Shown: piece after piece, positions 1-10,633 of the stretch
Layout of the letters: each line of letters begins with the position of its first letter
Position numbering within the stretch: the stretch's first letter is position 1
Assembly (NCBI GenBank): GCA_036346225.1
Contig: JARFIW010000999.1
Span: forward strand, 286,001 to 350,000
Length of the DNA stretch: 64,000 bases
From: Platerodrilus igneus
Lineage: Eukaryota > Arthropoda > Insecta > Coleoptera > Lycidae
Direction: 5' to 3'
The notes under the pieces: model-generated
What the model was told of the DNA's origin: nothing
Database searches by the model: none
What the model saw: only the letters and a program-made list of their open reading frames with translations
Made by a program: the position numbers and the translations under genes

Positions 1-8
1 ATCACAGC

Positions 9-9
<1 letters not shown>
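1..9 (-). mobile_element. Tail of an upstream TAL-B LTR-like unit
   Basis: The window opens with ATCACAGCA directly before a (TA)n tract. The same TCA(C/T)AGCA terminus followed by (TA)n closes the TAL-B units ending at 2729, 19772 and 25603, so these bases are probably the edge of one more unit cut by the window border. Confidence 0.5.

Positions 10-39
<30 letters not shown>
10..39. repeat. (TA)n linker 1
   Basis: Pure TA dinucleotide tract between the end of one LTR-like unit and the start of the next (TGCTGTGA at 40). Confidence 0.95.
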
Positions 40-41
<2 letters not shown>

Positions 42-265
42 CTGTGAGATAGCCCCTAACATTCGGTGTCCTATAAATTGCTGTGAATAGCCTTTCGATT
101 GGGCGTTATATAAATTTGCTGTGAAATATTACCTTTCAACCCCCAATGTTGGGTGTCATATAAATTGCTATGAAATAGCCCCACGATTAGATTGCCAAAT
201 TTATAGCTGTGAATCGCCCCACAATTAGATGTCGTATTAATTTTGTTATGTCACAGCCCCTAACG
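40..265. repeat. Degenerate tandem copies of the LTR terminus
   Basis: TGCTGTGA-like starts recur at about 40, 80, 118, 168, 205 and 245, spaced 38-50 bp, each followed by variants of a CCCC(T/A)A(A/C) plus TTGGGTGTC-type stretch. The terminal segment of the LTR-like unit has been amplified in tandem. Confidence 0.7.
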
Positions 266-1110
266 TTGCCGTCGCCTTTTAAAGCTTTACTGTTATGTTC
301 GTACTCGGCCTCTTTCCTCTGCGTCTCTAAATCCTGTAATTCCTGGAATTTGTATGCCTCGGCTAGCTCAATTTATTAAACACAGAGTGCCCTACGTCAC
401 GACAATAAAGATTGTTTAACCCCTTTTTTTTCTATTACTTATCTGTTAAAATAATGTAAATAAAAATGAAAATCAAGCAATCCAAAATTGTACAATATAA
501 TAATCGATAATATGTACACTTTTATGTCAATAACTTATTAATTTGTTCAATATTAAAAATTAGCCCCTGAATAAAATATTGATATTTATCTGATTCCACC
601 AAAATTTATGTTCCCTAAAAGCCAGCAAAAATACCACTGTAATTACTTTTAAGCACCTTTTGATCGTTCAAAACGATACTTTTTTTACTTTTCAAATTTT
701 CAAATGACTTTTGATGACCCTTACAGATATTTGATGTAGCAAATATTAAATGTTAAAAATTGAAAACAGTCTTATACTAATAATGAATAAAGTCTCTGAC
801 CTGTGTTTTCCCTGCGTGTTTCAAGGAACTGTCTCGGAATATTGATGGTCAGTATCCCTGAATTGTTACAGATTTACTTCTTAGCGTAGTTTCTTCACTT
901 GTTGACCAGAATGATTAATTAATTGTTGTTTGAATTTTCCCCTCGGATACTTAGAATGACTTGGAGTTTATTTGCGGTTTCATTTGACGTTTATTTTGTT
1001 TCCTTGTACGTTTATTTAGAATTTCCTTGAAGTCTGTTTGTAGCTATTTATTTAGAAAGATATTTAGAAGTATATTCAAAAGTACATTCAGAGCCCCAAA
1101 TTCTTCAATA

Positions 1111-1737
1111 TGTTATAACCCCGCGTCACGTGTTCAGAATCACTTCCACAGTTGGCAACACTGATACTATCCACGTTCACATTATTGCACAACAAAGATA
1201 TTATGACATAATTGCGTGTAAATTGTATCACGTACCAAATACGTTTACAATGATGCAAGTTGCACCTTAAAATGATAAAAAGTACTCACTTAAAAATGTG
1301 GAACGCTTCACGATTTTGCGGGTCATCCTTGCACAGGGGCCATGCTAATCTCCGGGTATCTCGTTTGGGTGTTGTTTGGTGTGAGTTACGTCATACCCTC
1401 GTTGAAACCAAATTTAAGGTCTTTCCTCACCTTTTGTTTGTAGGCAGGACAAAAAAACAACCAGCAAGCAAGATAAGGAGGAAGCCTACATTCTGAAAGA
1501 GAAAAGACAAATAAACTACACAGTCAAACGTCACCTTTCGACGTCCCGTTGGCTAATCCCTGTCGTGTCCAAACCGCGCACTTACCCATCACTCCGCGTC
1601 TGCGCATTCTTTTGTGCCGACGCAACTGTCCGAAATGACGGAAATGAACAAGTCTATTTTAAAATAATGGCGGAAATTCACTCACATATTTATACTCAAA
1701 CTAAATATGATACATAGCCGATTTTCGGCATGTAACA
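1111..1737 (-). mobile_element. LTR-like insert, family E, copy 1
   Basis: A 627-bp TG...CA unit (TGTTATAACC...CATGTAACA) flanked by the 4-bp direct repeat AATA at 1107-1110 and 1738-1741. The site is empty in the homologous TAL-B unit near 21.8 kb, which supports a clean insertion. Reverse-complemented it begins TGTTACATGCCGAAAATCGG, matching a second partial copy on the plus strand at 3622. It carries the U6-like segment at 1296-1370. There is no coding capacity; a solo LTR or short non-autonomous element is likely. Confidence 0.6.
1296..1370 (-). ncRNA. U6-like: U6 snRNA-like 3' segment (probable pseudogene)
   Basis: Read on the minus strand, this matches the 3' two-thirds of spliceosomal U6 snRNA: AGATTAGCATGGCCCCTG, then GCAAGGATGA, then GCAAAATCGTGAAGCGTTCC, ending CACATTTTT like a Pol III terminator. 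U6 is the catalytic-core snRNA of the spliceosome, normally about 107 nt. The 5' third is not recognisable, and where the ACAGAGA box should be the sequence reads ATACCCGGAGA. There is also a C in place of A in the GACACGC motif. With these losses it is probably a retro-pseudogene or captured fragment inside a mobile element. An expressed diverged U6 is less likely. Confidence 0.8.
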
Positions 1738-2729
1738 AATATTAGAATAAAACTCAATTAATAGCTTACCTTACGTTTTAAGATCAAAACGGCTACTTCT
1801 CGTTGTATAAATTGGCACTTTTAATTTGCACTATTTAAATAAATTATTAATTTTCAATAATTTCACTTTTACGTAATATTTTACTTTAGATTGATGTGGT
1901 TAGTACCTTGCTTAAATCGATACTGAAAGTTTATGAGGTCTCCATACTATTTATAGACTCCTCCTATGTATTTTTTCTATTGGTGTTCATCGTGTGTTTG
2001 TTGATGAAGGCGTCGTACCTTACGGTTATCACTGCAGAACTTGGTATTTCTAAAAATTCCTTGTTCCGATTCTTGTTCAGACGCTTCATTTCACACGAAG
2101 ACGTTCAATTTTGTGTAGCATATTTCGCAAAAAGTCCAAATTTTATTGCATTTTGGTCACGTCTTTATGTTTGTGTCGACTATAGTTCAAACTTTTATCA
2201 TATCGCGGACCGCCTGTTATTTATTGTTTGTTACTCCAAATATGTTGGATTTTATGCAACACAATGTCTTTGGTCACGTATTCATATTTTTAATAATGAC
2301 GTATTTGAACGAGTTTACTTATTTACGCCTTGATATTTTAATAATCTTATTAAATAGCTAGTATGCCAATTTGTTTATATCTTCACAGAATACGTGTTTA
2401 TTTTGATAAAACTTATTGCGTTTAAAACCTTATTTTGCTCGTTTCCTTCCAGTTCTGGACTTGTATATTTAACTTAGAACGTACTATGAGACTTACACAT
2501 TATTATTTTTGATAATGGTATCTGATTATTGAATAATGAGCTTTTTTCTTATGAATTAAATTGGTTATGATTTATATACAGTGTGCTTGCTAATGACTTT
2601 ATGTAAAATAGTCGATTTACTCCTATTTAATGGTGAAATTGTTTGGTTTTCTTAACGCTAATAATATTTACATTTATCGTACGACCCCTATGACTTAATC
2701 TACCCTTAAATTATCTTCTTATCATAGCA

Positions 2730-3177
2730 ATATGTATAGTTGTTCGTAATATAGGTGCAAGTATGTATAGATGAACTATAATGTTAAACTGTGTGGACAG
2801 CTCTAATTATATTTTAATAATGTTTAAGCTTTTTATGTTAGTCTGTTGTATTATAACTTAGTATATAAGTTCAAATTCACATTACAGTGTATTAATTTAG
2901 ATATAAGTAAATATTGTAATAATTAGTTATATATTAATTTAAATATATGTTAATTTAGATATAAGTAAATGATATTGTTATAAATATATGAAAAACTAAA
3001 TAAATATTGTATTGGACATAAGAGCAATGTATATGCATCAATTATATATGCGTTAGAAAATACTTTTATGATTCTTGTAATATGTTTCTTTGTTTTGAAA
3101 AATATATGTAAGTAAGCTTTATATTTTCTAACAAGATGGTATAAGCTATAATTTAGACTGTGACATCATAGGGTTAA
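2730..3177. other. AT-rich spacer, no gene seen
   Basis: Very AT-rich. It contains a partial direct repeat (TTAATTTAGATATAAGTAAA at about 2896 and again at about 2950). No coding region, RNA gene or terminal structure recognised. Confidence 0.6.
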
Positions 3178-3420
3178 TGTGGGCGGTAGCAGAGGTTGTG
3201 GTGGTGGGTCTAAAACCGCCTTCCTCGCCCTGAACGTAGGATCGCCCGGTGGTGGTGGTGGTGTGTGGTGGTGGTGGTGGTGGTGGTGGTGGTGGGTCTA
3301 GAACCATCTTCCTCACCCTGAACGTAGAATCACCCGTTGGTGGTGGTGGTGGTGGTGTGTGGTGGTGGTAACGGTGGTGGTGGGTCTAGAACCGTCTTCC
3401 TCATCCTGAACGTAGTATCA
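3178..3420. repeat. GGT-rich minisatellite, about three units of 80-110 bp
   Basis: Three units, each a (GGT)n/(GTGGTG)n block followed by GGGTCTA(A/G)AACC and a conserved CTTCCTC(A/G)(C/T)CCTGAACGTAG segment. A compound minisatellite with a microsatellite inside each unit. Confidence 0.85.
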
Positions 3421-3621
3421 TCAACCGTAGACGTAGGGTCACTCGGGGGAATGATCTTTATATCTACCAAAAAATGGTCTTTTTGATCTTAGAATTGGTC
3501 CATAAGAAATACATGGGAAAAACCTGTTTTTTATCCAAAACAAACAAAACTTATCTACTAATGTTTAAAAAAACCTTCTAACTAAATTCAATAAGAAATG
3601 TTAGTAATTTTATTAAAAGTG

Positions 3622-3790
3622 TGTTACGTGCCGAAAATCGGCACTAGACATTCTTAATTTAGTTTTAATATGTAAGAATTTCGCGCCATAAATTTAAAAA
3701 GACTTGTGCGCGTATTTCCGTCACTACAGACAGTGCGTTTGCGCTAGATCGCGTCGACGCGTGTGGATGAGAGGAGAGAGGAGAGACGCG
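3622..3790 (+). mobile_element. Family E LTR-like fragment, copy 2
   Basis: Begins TGTTACGTGCCGAAAATCGG and stays similar to the reverse complement of 1580-1737 through ATTTCCGTCA and a GCG-rich stretch, then diverges. The right end was not found before the pogo insertion at 4234. Confidence 0.5.
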
Positions 3791-4233
3791 TAAGGACTTG
3801 TCTCCGAAATGTGAAGAAAGGTGTAGTGAATCTGGTATCTTATCGTATCTTTTTGGTTATGTAGGTCCCTTCTGCCCTTATCGTTCCTTATAACCAGTTC
3901 CCGTCGTTCCCGCTACATACGTAGGAAGAAGGCCATCAGATTTGGGTACAACCTGGCTCGAGAGTTCCCACGACCCGAGAAATATTAGTCAAAGCAGCCG
4001 ACGCCCGAAAAAGATCAACTGAGCCCTGCTGCCGCTAGCATGGAGTAATCCGGTAAGAAGCCCTACAGATTCACGTAAGTACCCCTTGGGGGATCTGTAA
4101 AATTTGTATACTTTGAAAATGTGCTGTAATAATTTGCATATTGTGTGATGTCATAAATAATTTGCGCGTCAATTTTCACATTATGTAATATCGCTACCAA
4201 CTGTCATTTGTGGCGCATGTACCGCGTTTACTG
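3791..4233. other. Unassigned sequence left of the pogo element
   Basis: Less AT-rich than its surroundings (GTCGACGCG, GGAGAGAGGAGAG). It may be the interior of the family E element. No reading frame longer than about 60 codons and no recognised motif. The 12 bases CATGTACCGCGT at 4216-4227 recur just right of the pogo element. Confidence 0.4.
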
Positions 4234-4567
4234 TAGGGGAAAGTTGGGTAAAACGGGATACTTAGTGTTCTAGGTCTCATAACTTCTTGAATAAAGCAAT
4301 GCTGGGGACTATTTTTGGCTCCAGTTTCAGTTATTAATTGGCTTTTGATTGATACCATTTATGCAAAAACAGAAGCCACACCACAAAAATGCAATTCAAA
4401 CAGCAAGTACGTTTTATCCACCTAGTCGGATAAAACGGGATACTATACCAGTATAGTTTCCATAACGTTTAGTCCCCAGCAAATAAGACACAACATCGCA
4501 AATAAAGAAAAGTTATTATTATTCTTAATAATATAAAAGGAAGGTTAACAAAAAATATTTAAATATG

Positions 4568-4990
4568 TTACTGACAGAAGTCACAGGTAAAACTTCGTCT
4601 TCGTCTTCCCCACTCCCAACAAGCATCATGGGCCCAGCCTTCGCAATGTTGACACCTTATCCAACCTTCTTCTGCCTTAGAATTGGAATAAAGTTCGCTG
4701 CAAAATATACAAACTGCTTCTTCGCATTCATCTTCTGAACTTGAATCATCACTTTCTCTCAACTTCCTTCTTTTTATATTTTTTTGACCCTTGGTATCAT
4801 TTTGTTTTTTGTCTCTCACGCTCGTTTCTTTTGCACTGCTGCTGTCTTTCTTATTTGCGTTATTTACTGTTACGTCTTTTCTAGTCGTCATCCCATTGTC
4901 ATTTATTTTGCCTTTTTTATTTAGTTTGGCTATATGGGCTGTTTTTTCAGTATCTCCTAAGTTTAATTTTGGCTTCTTTGTAGAAAGTTT
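4568..4990 (-). pseudogene. PHD-finger C-terminus of the pogo transposase
   Basis: A separate minus-strand frame, open from about 4990 and with an ATG at 4891, encodes a Lys/Ser/Asp-rich low-complexity segment (ESDDSSSEDECEE) followed by a Cys4-His-Cys3 zinc finger: CIFC, C-Q-H-C, H-D-A-C, then CDFC, stopping at 4568. PHD fingers usually bind histone tails. A C-terminal PHD finger is known in some insect pogo-like transposases, where it could bias insertion toward marked chromatin; that role is inference. The 5000-5115 gap to the upstream transposase frame carries another frame break. Confidence 0.75.
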
Positions 4991-5114
4991 TTAGAAATTG
5001 ATTCTTCTAGTTCCTCTTTATATGGTGTCGATGTTAACACTGCAGTTTACCTTCTTCTATCATTTAGATTTAATTTTCGTTCACAATGAGGAACTGGAAC
5101 AACCTGTTGTGGAG

Positions 5115-6573
5115 TTATAACAAAATTCTGCGTGGTATGGGAACATGAAGAGTCGAATTTGCATAAAACTGCTCTGTAGGAATCGGTGTTGTGCTTGGTG
5201 GTTTTCTCAGTGGTGATCTCAGTAAACTTCTTGGTGGTGTCCTTGGTGGTGTCCTCGGTGGTGTTCTCAATGGTGTTCTAGGTGGAGAGTTTCTAGGTTC
5301 TGGTAACTGGTTATCATTTATTTCACCTTGAGTGGGCCTATTTGTAGTCTCGGCCGGTTCAAACATCCAGTCTGGGAAGATCTCTGGATTTACTGGATGT
5401 ATCCCCGTTTTTCTAAATCCGCTAACTGCGGTTTGGACGCTAGCAGCTTTCATAAAAGCATTTTCAAAAGTTTGCCTATTTGAGAAATAGTAATAGGCCT
5501 GCCTGGATGTTGTTGCATCCATCTCTGGACCTCTGAACTGTAATATGAGCTGATTGGTGACATAAAACTTACGTCTATTGGTTGTAGACGGTGTGTTGTA
5601 TGCGGCGGAAAGCACAGTAACACAACACCGTTATCCCTAGCTCTATGAATTAGCTCTATATTCTTGGTATGGGTGGCATGGCCATCTAGAAGCAAAAGAA
5701 CTGGATTTTCTTTAGAAGGGTTGGAAAAAGCAATACATTTATCGAACCATCTCAAAAATATTTCCGTTTGCATCCACCCTGAAGGATGGTAATGAGCTGT
5801 ACTACCAGGGGGAGCATCTTCTAACAGTTCTGACTTTGCCCTAGCTCTTGGGAAAAGGAACAACGGTGGCATGAATGCACCACTAGCACTCATACAGATC
5901 TCCACTGTAACCAGAACTCCACGTTCAGCCGAAGACAAGCAGCCAACTTGTCGCTTTCCACGCAATGATAAACATTTAGACCGTTTTTTTGGTACTGTCA
6001 TAATCCCTGTTTCATCGACGTTATAAATACGCTCAGGGGGTATTTTGTGTTTCTCCATCGTTTCAGTAATCAGCGAGAAAAATTTGTTTACGGAAGGCCT
6101 ATTGAAACCTATTGCCCTAGCTAGTGAGGTTGGCTCAGGAGATCGAAGTTTAATAGTCGGATGCCGATTGAGAAAAGCATACAGCCATGCTTTACCAGCC
6201 TTTTTCTTGCTCTTATTAAATCTATTAGGCAAGCCGTTGCGTTCTGCTAATTCAAATGCCAAACACCTTAATGCATTGAGAGTTAAACCAAACAGGCGTG
6301 ATTCCATACACAAAATATATTCCACTAATTCCTCTTTCTGAGTAGGACTAAAAACAGGTTTATGACGTCCTAGTCCTTTTTTGTTGAATCCTCTCTGTTA
6401 AGAACACCCTATTTAATTTTCTTCACCCTTGCTTCAATGGTTGTACGAGGAACCCCATATTCTTTAGAAGCTTTGAGATACCCCATTCTTCCCTCCAGTA
6501 CCTCCTCAACAGCCTGGCGCATACTGTTCTCATCCCAAGACTGCCTTTGCGTTGTTCTTGTATACTTTCCCAT
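5115..6573 (-). pseudogene. pogo/Tigger-like DDE transposase (broken)
   Basis: The transposase would cut and paste the element at TA sites. Reading starts at an ATG at 6573 with about 54 codons of a pipsqueak/CENP-B-type helix-turn-helix (SMRQAVEEVLEGRMG, then YGVPRTTIEARVK), ending at an in-frame TAG at 6409-6411. A different frame is open from about 6397 to 5450 and holds the DDE domain: VDETG (first Asp), LLLDGHATH (second), and TTHRLQPIDV (third), the family's hallmark. At a T-run near 5466-5469 the frame shifts again; the shifted frame continues to 5115 with GFRKTGIHPVNPEIF, typical of the region after the core, and a Pro-rich TPPRTPPRTPPR tail. At least two disruptions make it non-functional. 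Family assignment is firm. Confidence 0.9.
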
Positions 6574-6717
6574 TGGAATTCTAGCCTGAAAAAGACATTG
6601 ACGATGTAGTTGGGTAAAACGGGATGCCTCCCGTTTTACCCAACCACACAGTGTCCGGTTTTACCCAACTGTGGATTGCTAAAACATGTGACTATATTTT
6701 AATAACACTTTCCCCTA

Positions 6718-6988
6718 CATGTACCGCGTGTCCTGATGACAATTTACAAAATTGGGCAAAAGTCTAAACATTAATTAATAATTCATGATTAGGAAAAGTG
6801 TCTGCCACAGTCAGTGCGACAACTCTAAGGTCTACATATGAACTCCGTTTGTAGTTTCTACGATTCGTGAGGTCTTTTTGCAAACCGCTAACAAAGATAA
6901 GGAGTCTAATTCAAATAATTAAGCATTGTAAACGTTCTAAAAAAACCTAACCTCCATCTAACTCAGTAAAGAATGTCGCAGATTACTT
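6718..6988. other. Spacer between pogo and family F element
   Basis: No coding signal. Begins with CATGTACCGCGT (6718-6729), a direct repeat of 4216-4227 left of pogo. Ends with the target copy ACTT (6985-6988) of the family F insertion. Confidence 0.6.
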
Positions 6989-8679
6989 TGTAACGGGCAT
7001 TTTTATAGTTTAACCTTTTTACACTACTCAATTGGTAAACACATTTCTGCAACTACTATCTCTATGTTTTATATTTATTAACTCGTGGGTAAATTGAAGT
7101 TTGATTTTCGTTAATAAATAAAGTGCAATGAATTTTAAATAGGATTATTCGTACTTATCGAAACTGATAAACCGCGGTAATTAATTAGTAGATATGATTG
7201 CGGCATTTCACGTTTTGTAGGTTACTTATGTTATTATACAAGTCTAGATAATAAGTCGATACGCGGTTGGAATAACAACGATTGAGATATCTACAGAGAA
7301 CAGTTCTAGTTTGTTCTTTTGTTGCTATATGTTAATTACGTTACGTTGTTAGTTTCGTGCTTCGTTCCTATAGATTGTTTACGTTGAGAAGACTGTTTGC
7401 TGTTTGCTTTGAAACGAATGAAAATAGATGAGCGGTTGTTAGTTTCGTGTTTGGTTTCTAGATATTAATTACGAAAAGATACTGTTTGCTTTTGCTTTGA
7501 AGAGAGTGTGGAAAAATGCGATGTTGTTTGTTGAAGCCAAGCTCGTTTTTCACTAAATAAACTGTGATAAAATACAAAGAACGGTATATAATTTGTTATA
7601 AAGTGCTTATAATGTGTATTTAAAGTGGTTTTGTGTATTAGTAATATTTACTCGTTCGGGGTGAACCAATGTGAAATCTGCAAAATCGCTCTTTTTATTG
7701 TGAACCTATCTTCATTTTTACGAGGTCGTTCTAAATGTCCATGTGGTTGGCGCGGAGTTTGAATTGGTAATCAGAACCTATTCAATTATATTCCTAGGTG
7801 TTTAAGTCTTGTATAATGTTGGACGAAGAACAAAATTCCGTGATCACTGTTGCTCCTACAGAGGTAGAAAGAGCTCCCGATCTTATTCGAATTCCGACGC
7901 GTGATAATGTCTGCTGCTAACACTAGTGAAATACGTAGGTGTGATTAGGGTAACGTGTGATAAGTTCCATCAACACCCTCCCAGTAAAGGGTGAAGTGCT
8001 TCGCTAGTGCAGGACCTCGTGAATCTCACACTTCAAATGCAAGGAAGCGTTCCTGAAGGACTTTCTGTAAGTTGAACTATTTTCTACTTGTTTTTACTTT
8101 AAATACCTGTCCGTTGCTTTGCCATACCTTTGGCGTTCTGAGACCTTTTACCATAGACTTGCATGCTATTTTAAAACATAGAAAAAAAAGAAAGAAAGAA
8201 AAATCAATACTACTGAATTACTCATACCAATTGTGTCTTATCTATTTATCTTTTGTCAACATTTTATCTGCTTTATGTCTAATTGGTGTGTGAGGAAACG
8301 TTTCTGCTACTCCCCAATATTACCTCACTTTGTACTAAGGATTTGTTATATTGCTTTTAACGTTGTTATATTATATAGATTATCCCAACAGTTTTTTTTT
8401 ATTCTACAAAGTACTGAACAATTTATACTTGATCCGTATGCTATGCTTTTTCTTTGTTTCAGGTTTGCAGGACTAATTTGTTTTTCTTTCAGGTTTACTA
8501 TTCTAATTTTTCTATTGCAGGTACTGTTACTAACTCCTTACCGCCGCATACATCATAGGTCAGTCTGCTTTCCTCCCTCCCCCACTCTCCGATTGAGCCG
8601 GGTCATTTCTTTGGCTTTCTTTGTGTTACGTAGCATAAATTTGGCGCCCAGCGTGGCTGCCACAAAAAAAAACGTAACA
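6989..8679 (+). mobile_element. Family F LTR-like element, copy 1
   Basis: A 1691-bp unit running TGTAACGGGCATTTTT to ACGTAACA (TG...CA), flanked by ACTT at 6985-6988 and 8680-8683. A second copy with its own 4-bp duplication lies at 11738-13587, so both ends are real. It has no protein coding capacity. About 30 bp before the right end is TTTGGCGCCCAGCGTGG, which looks like the primer-binding site that normally follows an LTR in gypsy-class elements. Internal repeats of roughly 100 bp (GTTTCGTG(C/T)TT(C/G)GTTCCTA) occur at about 7340-7520. A solo LTR or LTR-derived non-autonomous element is likely. Confidence 0.65.
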
Positions 8680-8683
8680 ACTT

Positions 8684-9477
8684 TTCAACAAAAAGGTTTC
8701 CTTTACTTTTAGTAGCGACCACTTAAATTTGATACATAATTCACATTATATTTTACAATTCAAGTGAATTTGTCTTTGTAGAACGAGTAGGATTACGTTA
8801 TTTACAAATCAAGGAGATACATTTATTAGTAGGTCAATTCGATTCATCACTTGTAACAATTGATTGTAAAGCGCAATCCGTTTCTAATTGCACTCTCCTA
8901 AACTACTTTACTTTGCTGATCAATTTACGAGTTCTAAAGGCAATACGTCTTATACCTTAATTGAGATGCTTCTCGCTGTGAAATAAGGTTGATTAGAAAC
9001 AGACATGCCAGCGACTTAAATGAGCTTCCCAGGATTAGTTTGCCAGTGCACAAAGTGGAAATGTCTTGGTGGTTCAAAGTTTAGATGCAAATCAATACAT
9101 GGGGCGAGCAAAATTGAAGGAATCCCAACCAGCTTTGCATCGTCATCACATGAATAATGTTAAGTTTCGAGGACAAAGCGTGTTTGCAGTGTCTGGTATT
9201 GAAATTAATTCAAAGCAACCAAATTAGTAAAAAACGCAATACGCTCCAAAAAAAAGTTCGGATACTCTAACTGTTATACTTTTATGGTGTAATTTAGCGG
9301 TGTAGTTTATAGAATAAAATCAGCTAAAACAAAATGAATATAAACATGGCAGACTACTAAAGCTCATATGAAAATACATAGTATGTAGCTGTGCTACACA
9401 ATAAAGTAAGTACTTAGAGTTATAATTGCCAATACCGAGAACTTCTTCTAGAGAATCTCAGGGTAAGGCGCCGTGCA
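8684..9477. other. Unassigned, no gene seen
   Basis: Moderately AT-rich. Short open stretches exist around 8790-8900 and 9060-9220 but with stops and no recognisable domain. No terminal repeats found. Confidence 0.5.
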
Positions 9478-9748
9478 ATTACATTTCCAATAACCCACCC
9501 GAAGGTACTACATTGGACAGTAGCAAGTTTTTTGTTGCCTGGAAATTTAGAATTTTGCCGAACCCTTGCCGTTTCAGGCAAGGTAGGGATCTTTAACGTG
9601 CGTGACAACACTCACACACGAACGAGGGTGTAATTTTTGTGAAAAATGCTCACCTGTCATTTTTCAAGCAGTCGGCCGTGTCGGAATTTGAACCCAAGAC
9701 ATTGGGATCCGTAGTCTTACGCTTACTACATTGATCCACGGCGACGCC
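9478..9748 (-). mobile_element. tRNA-derived SINE, copy 1
   Basis: Minus-strand order: a tRNA-like head starting GGCGTCGCCGTGGATCAATG with a box-B-like GGGTTCAAATTCC, then a unique body (GCATTTTTCACAAAAATTAC, GTTGTCACGCACGTTAAA), then a hairpin CCTTGCC-loop-GGCAAGG at 9564-9583, GGTTCGGCAAAATTC, and a CCAATGTAGTACCTTCGG-type tail. Two other copies share this order. SINEs are Pol III transcribed and rely on a partner LINE for mobilisation; which one is unknown. Confidence 0.75.
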
Positions 9749-10039
9749 AGAGTAAAACTCCGCTACACTTCTCCTGTAGAAAATAAATGATAAAGGATAA
9801 AAAGTAAAGAAATGAAAAAAGGATGTTTTCCTCCGCAGCAATAGAGCACAGCTAAGTACTTCAAAACATTTCACTGTTGGGAAAGCTATAGTATTCCCCC
9901 ACTCTTGGCCAAGAGTCAATTCTCATTGGCCTACAATGGCCATGCGTTCACTAAAATTCAATCACACCATTCCCAAAAGGAGGTCTCGGTCAGTACAATG
10001 AAACAAATGCAGGGCGTCAACTCACCTGGCTTTTATCGT
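9749..10039. other. Unassigned sequence
   Basis: No recognisable coding or repeat structure apart from a purine-rich stretch near 9780-9830. Confidence 0.5.
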
Positions 10040-10633
10040 AAAACGCTAGATGGTGGCTGACCTGCTAAAGGATGTTAAAGCAATTATGTCTTGCAATGCA
10101 GGTTGGTAGAGCCTCATGTATACTTGTCATTTTCCTGCAACTACTAGTTTAAAATATACACAAATATAAACTCCAAACTGCTAACTAAATCTATATTAAA
10201 CCATGAATAGCATCGTACCAAATACAAATTGATTAATTTAATTAACTCTAGCTGGCCAAATCTACGTGTACAGGAGAATGGCTTGCGTGTTTCAGTGAGC
10301 TAAAGAGCCGAACCATAAGTTTAACCAAATTAGTGGGGTGGTTAGTGAGGAACCAGACAAAGACAGGTCCTCGAAAGAGGGCAGAGGCTTTTTCGGTACT
10401 TGGAGTGGTAGAAACCATAGGGATCCGTGTAGCATTTTAAGACACACTACTCCGATGTGAACGGGAAACCACCACTTTACCTCCCAAGTACACAGCGTAC
10501 ATAAATTGTTATTACAGATGATGGCATCCTCTGGGGTAAAAAAATCCGGAAGTAGAATGGTCCCAAAATCGGATCTTGGGGGGAGGGGGTACTACTTTGA
10601 GGGATGTGCTCCGAAAGTATAAAAAAGAGTCAT

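Larger units (their letters stand above)
40..2729 (-). mobile_element. TAL-B LTR-like unit B1, with nested insert
   Basis: On the plus strand it begins TGCTGTGA at 40 and ends TCATAGCA at 2729, so the termini are inverted TG...CA. Landmarks shared with four other TAL-B units are CTCGGCTAGCTCA at about 358, AAAGCCAGCAAAAAT at about 619 followed by a GTTC element, and TCTGACCTG at about 794 (a possible splice donor read on the minus strand). Without the 631-bp nested insert and its duplicated target it is about 2.06 kb. Minus orientation is inferred from analogy with TAL-A, whose genes are readable. No protein is encoded; it is most likely a solo LTR. That it is an LTR rather than another repeat type is inference. 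Confidence 0.65.
4234..6717 (-). mobile_element. Decayed pogo/Tigger-type DNA transposon
   Basis: A 2.48-kb element with inverted ends TAGGGGAAAGT (left, 4234) and ACTTTCCCCTA (right, to 6717). The outer TA is the expected Tc1-mariner-pogo target duplication. Subterminal copies of TTGGGTAAAACGGGAT lie near 4244, 4431 and 6611, with reverse-orientation copies near 6630-6665; these are probable transposase-binding repeats. It encodes on the minus strand a psq-type DNA-binding segment, a DDE catalytic domain and a C-terminal PHD finger, now split by frame disruptions. It is inserted in anonymous DNA. Confidence 0.9.

Noticed and set aside
1260..1496. 78-codon open frame on the plus strand
   Set aside because: It runs antisense through the U6-like segment inside a repeat, with no domain or codon pattern.
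1896..2333. 145-codon open frame on the plus strand
   Set aside because: Lies inside LTR-like unit B1, is biased to Phe/Tyr/Ile/Leu as expected from AT-rich DNA, and is not conserved in the other TAL-B units.
8233..8712. 159-codon open frame
   Set aside because: Lies in the right part of the family F element; the homologous stretch of the second copy (13.2-13.5 kb) is broken, so it is not maintained.
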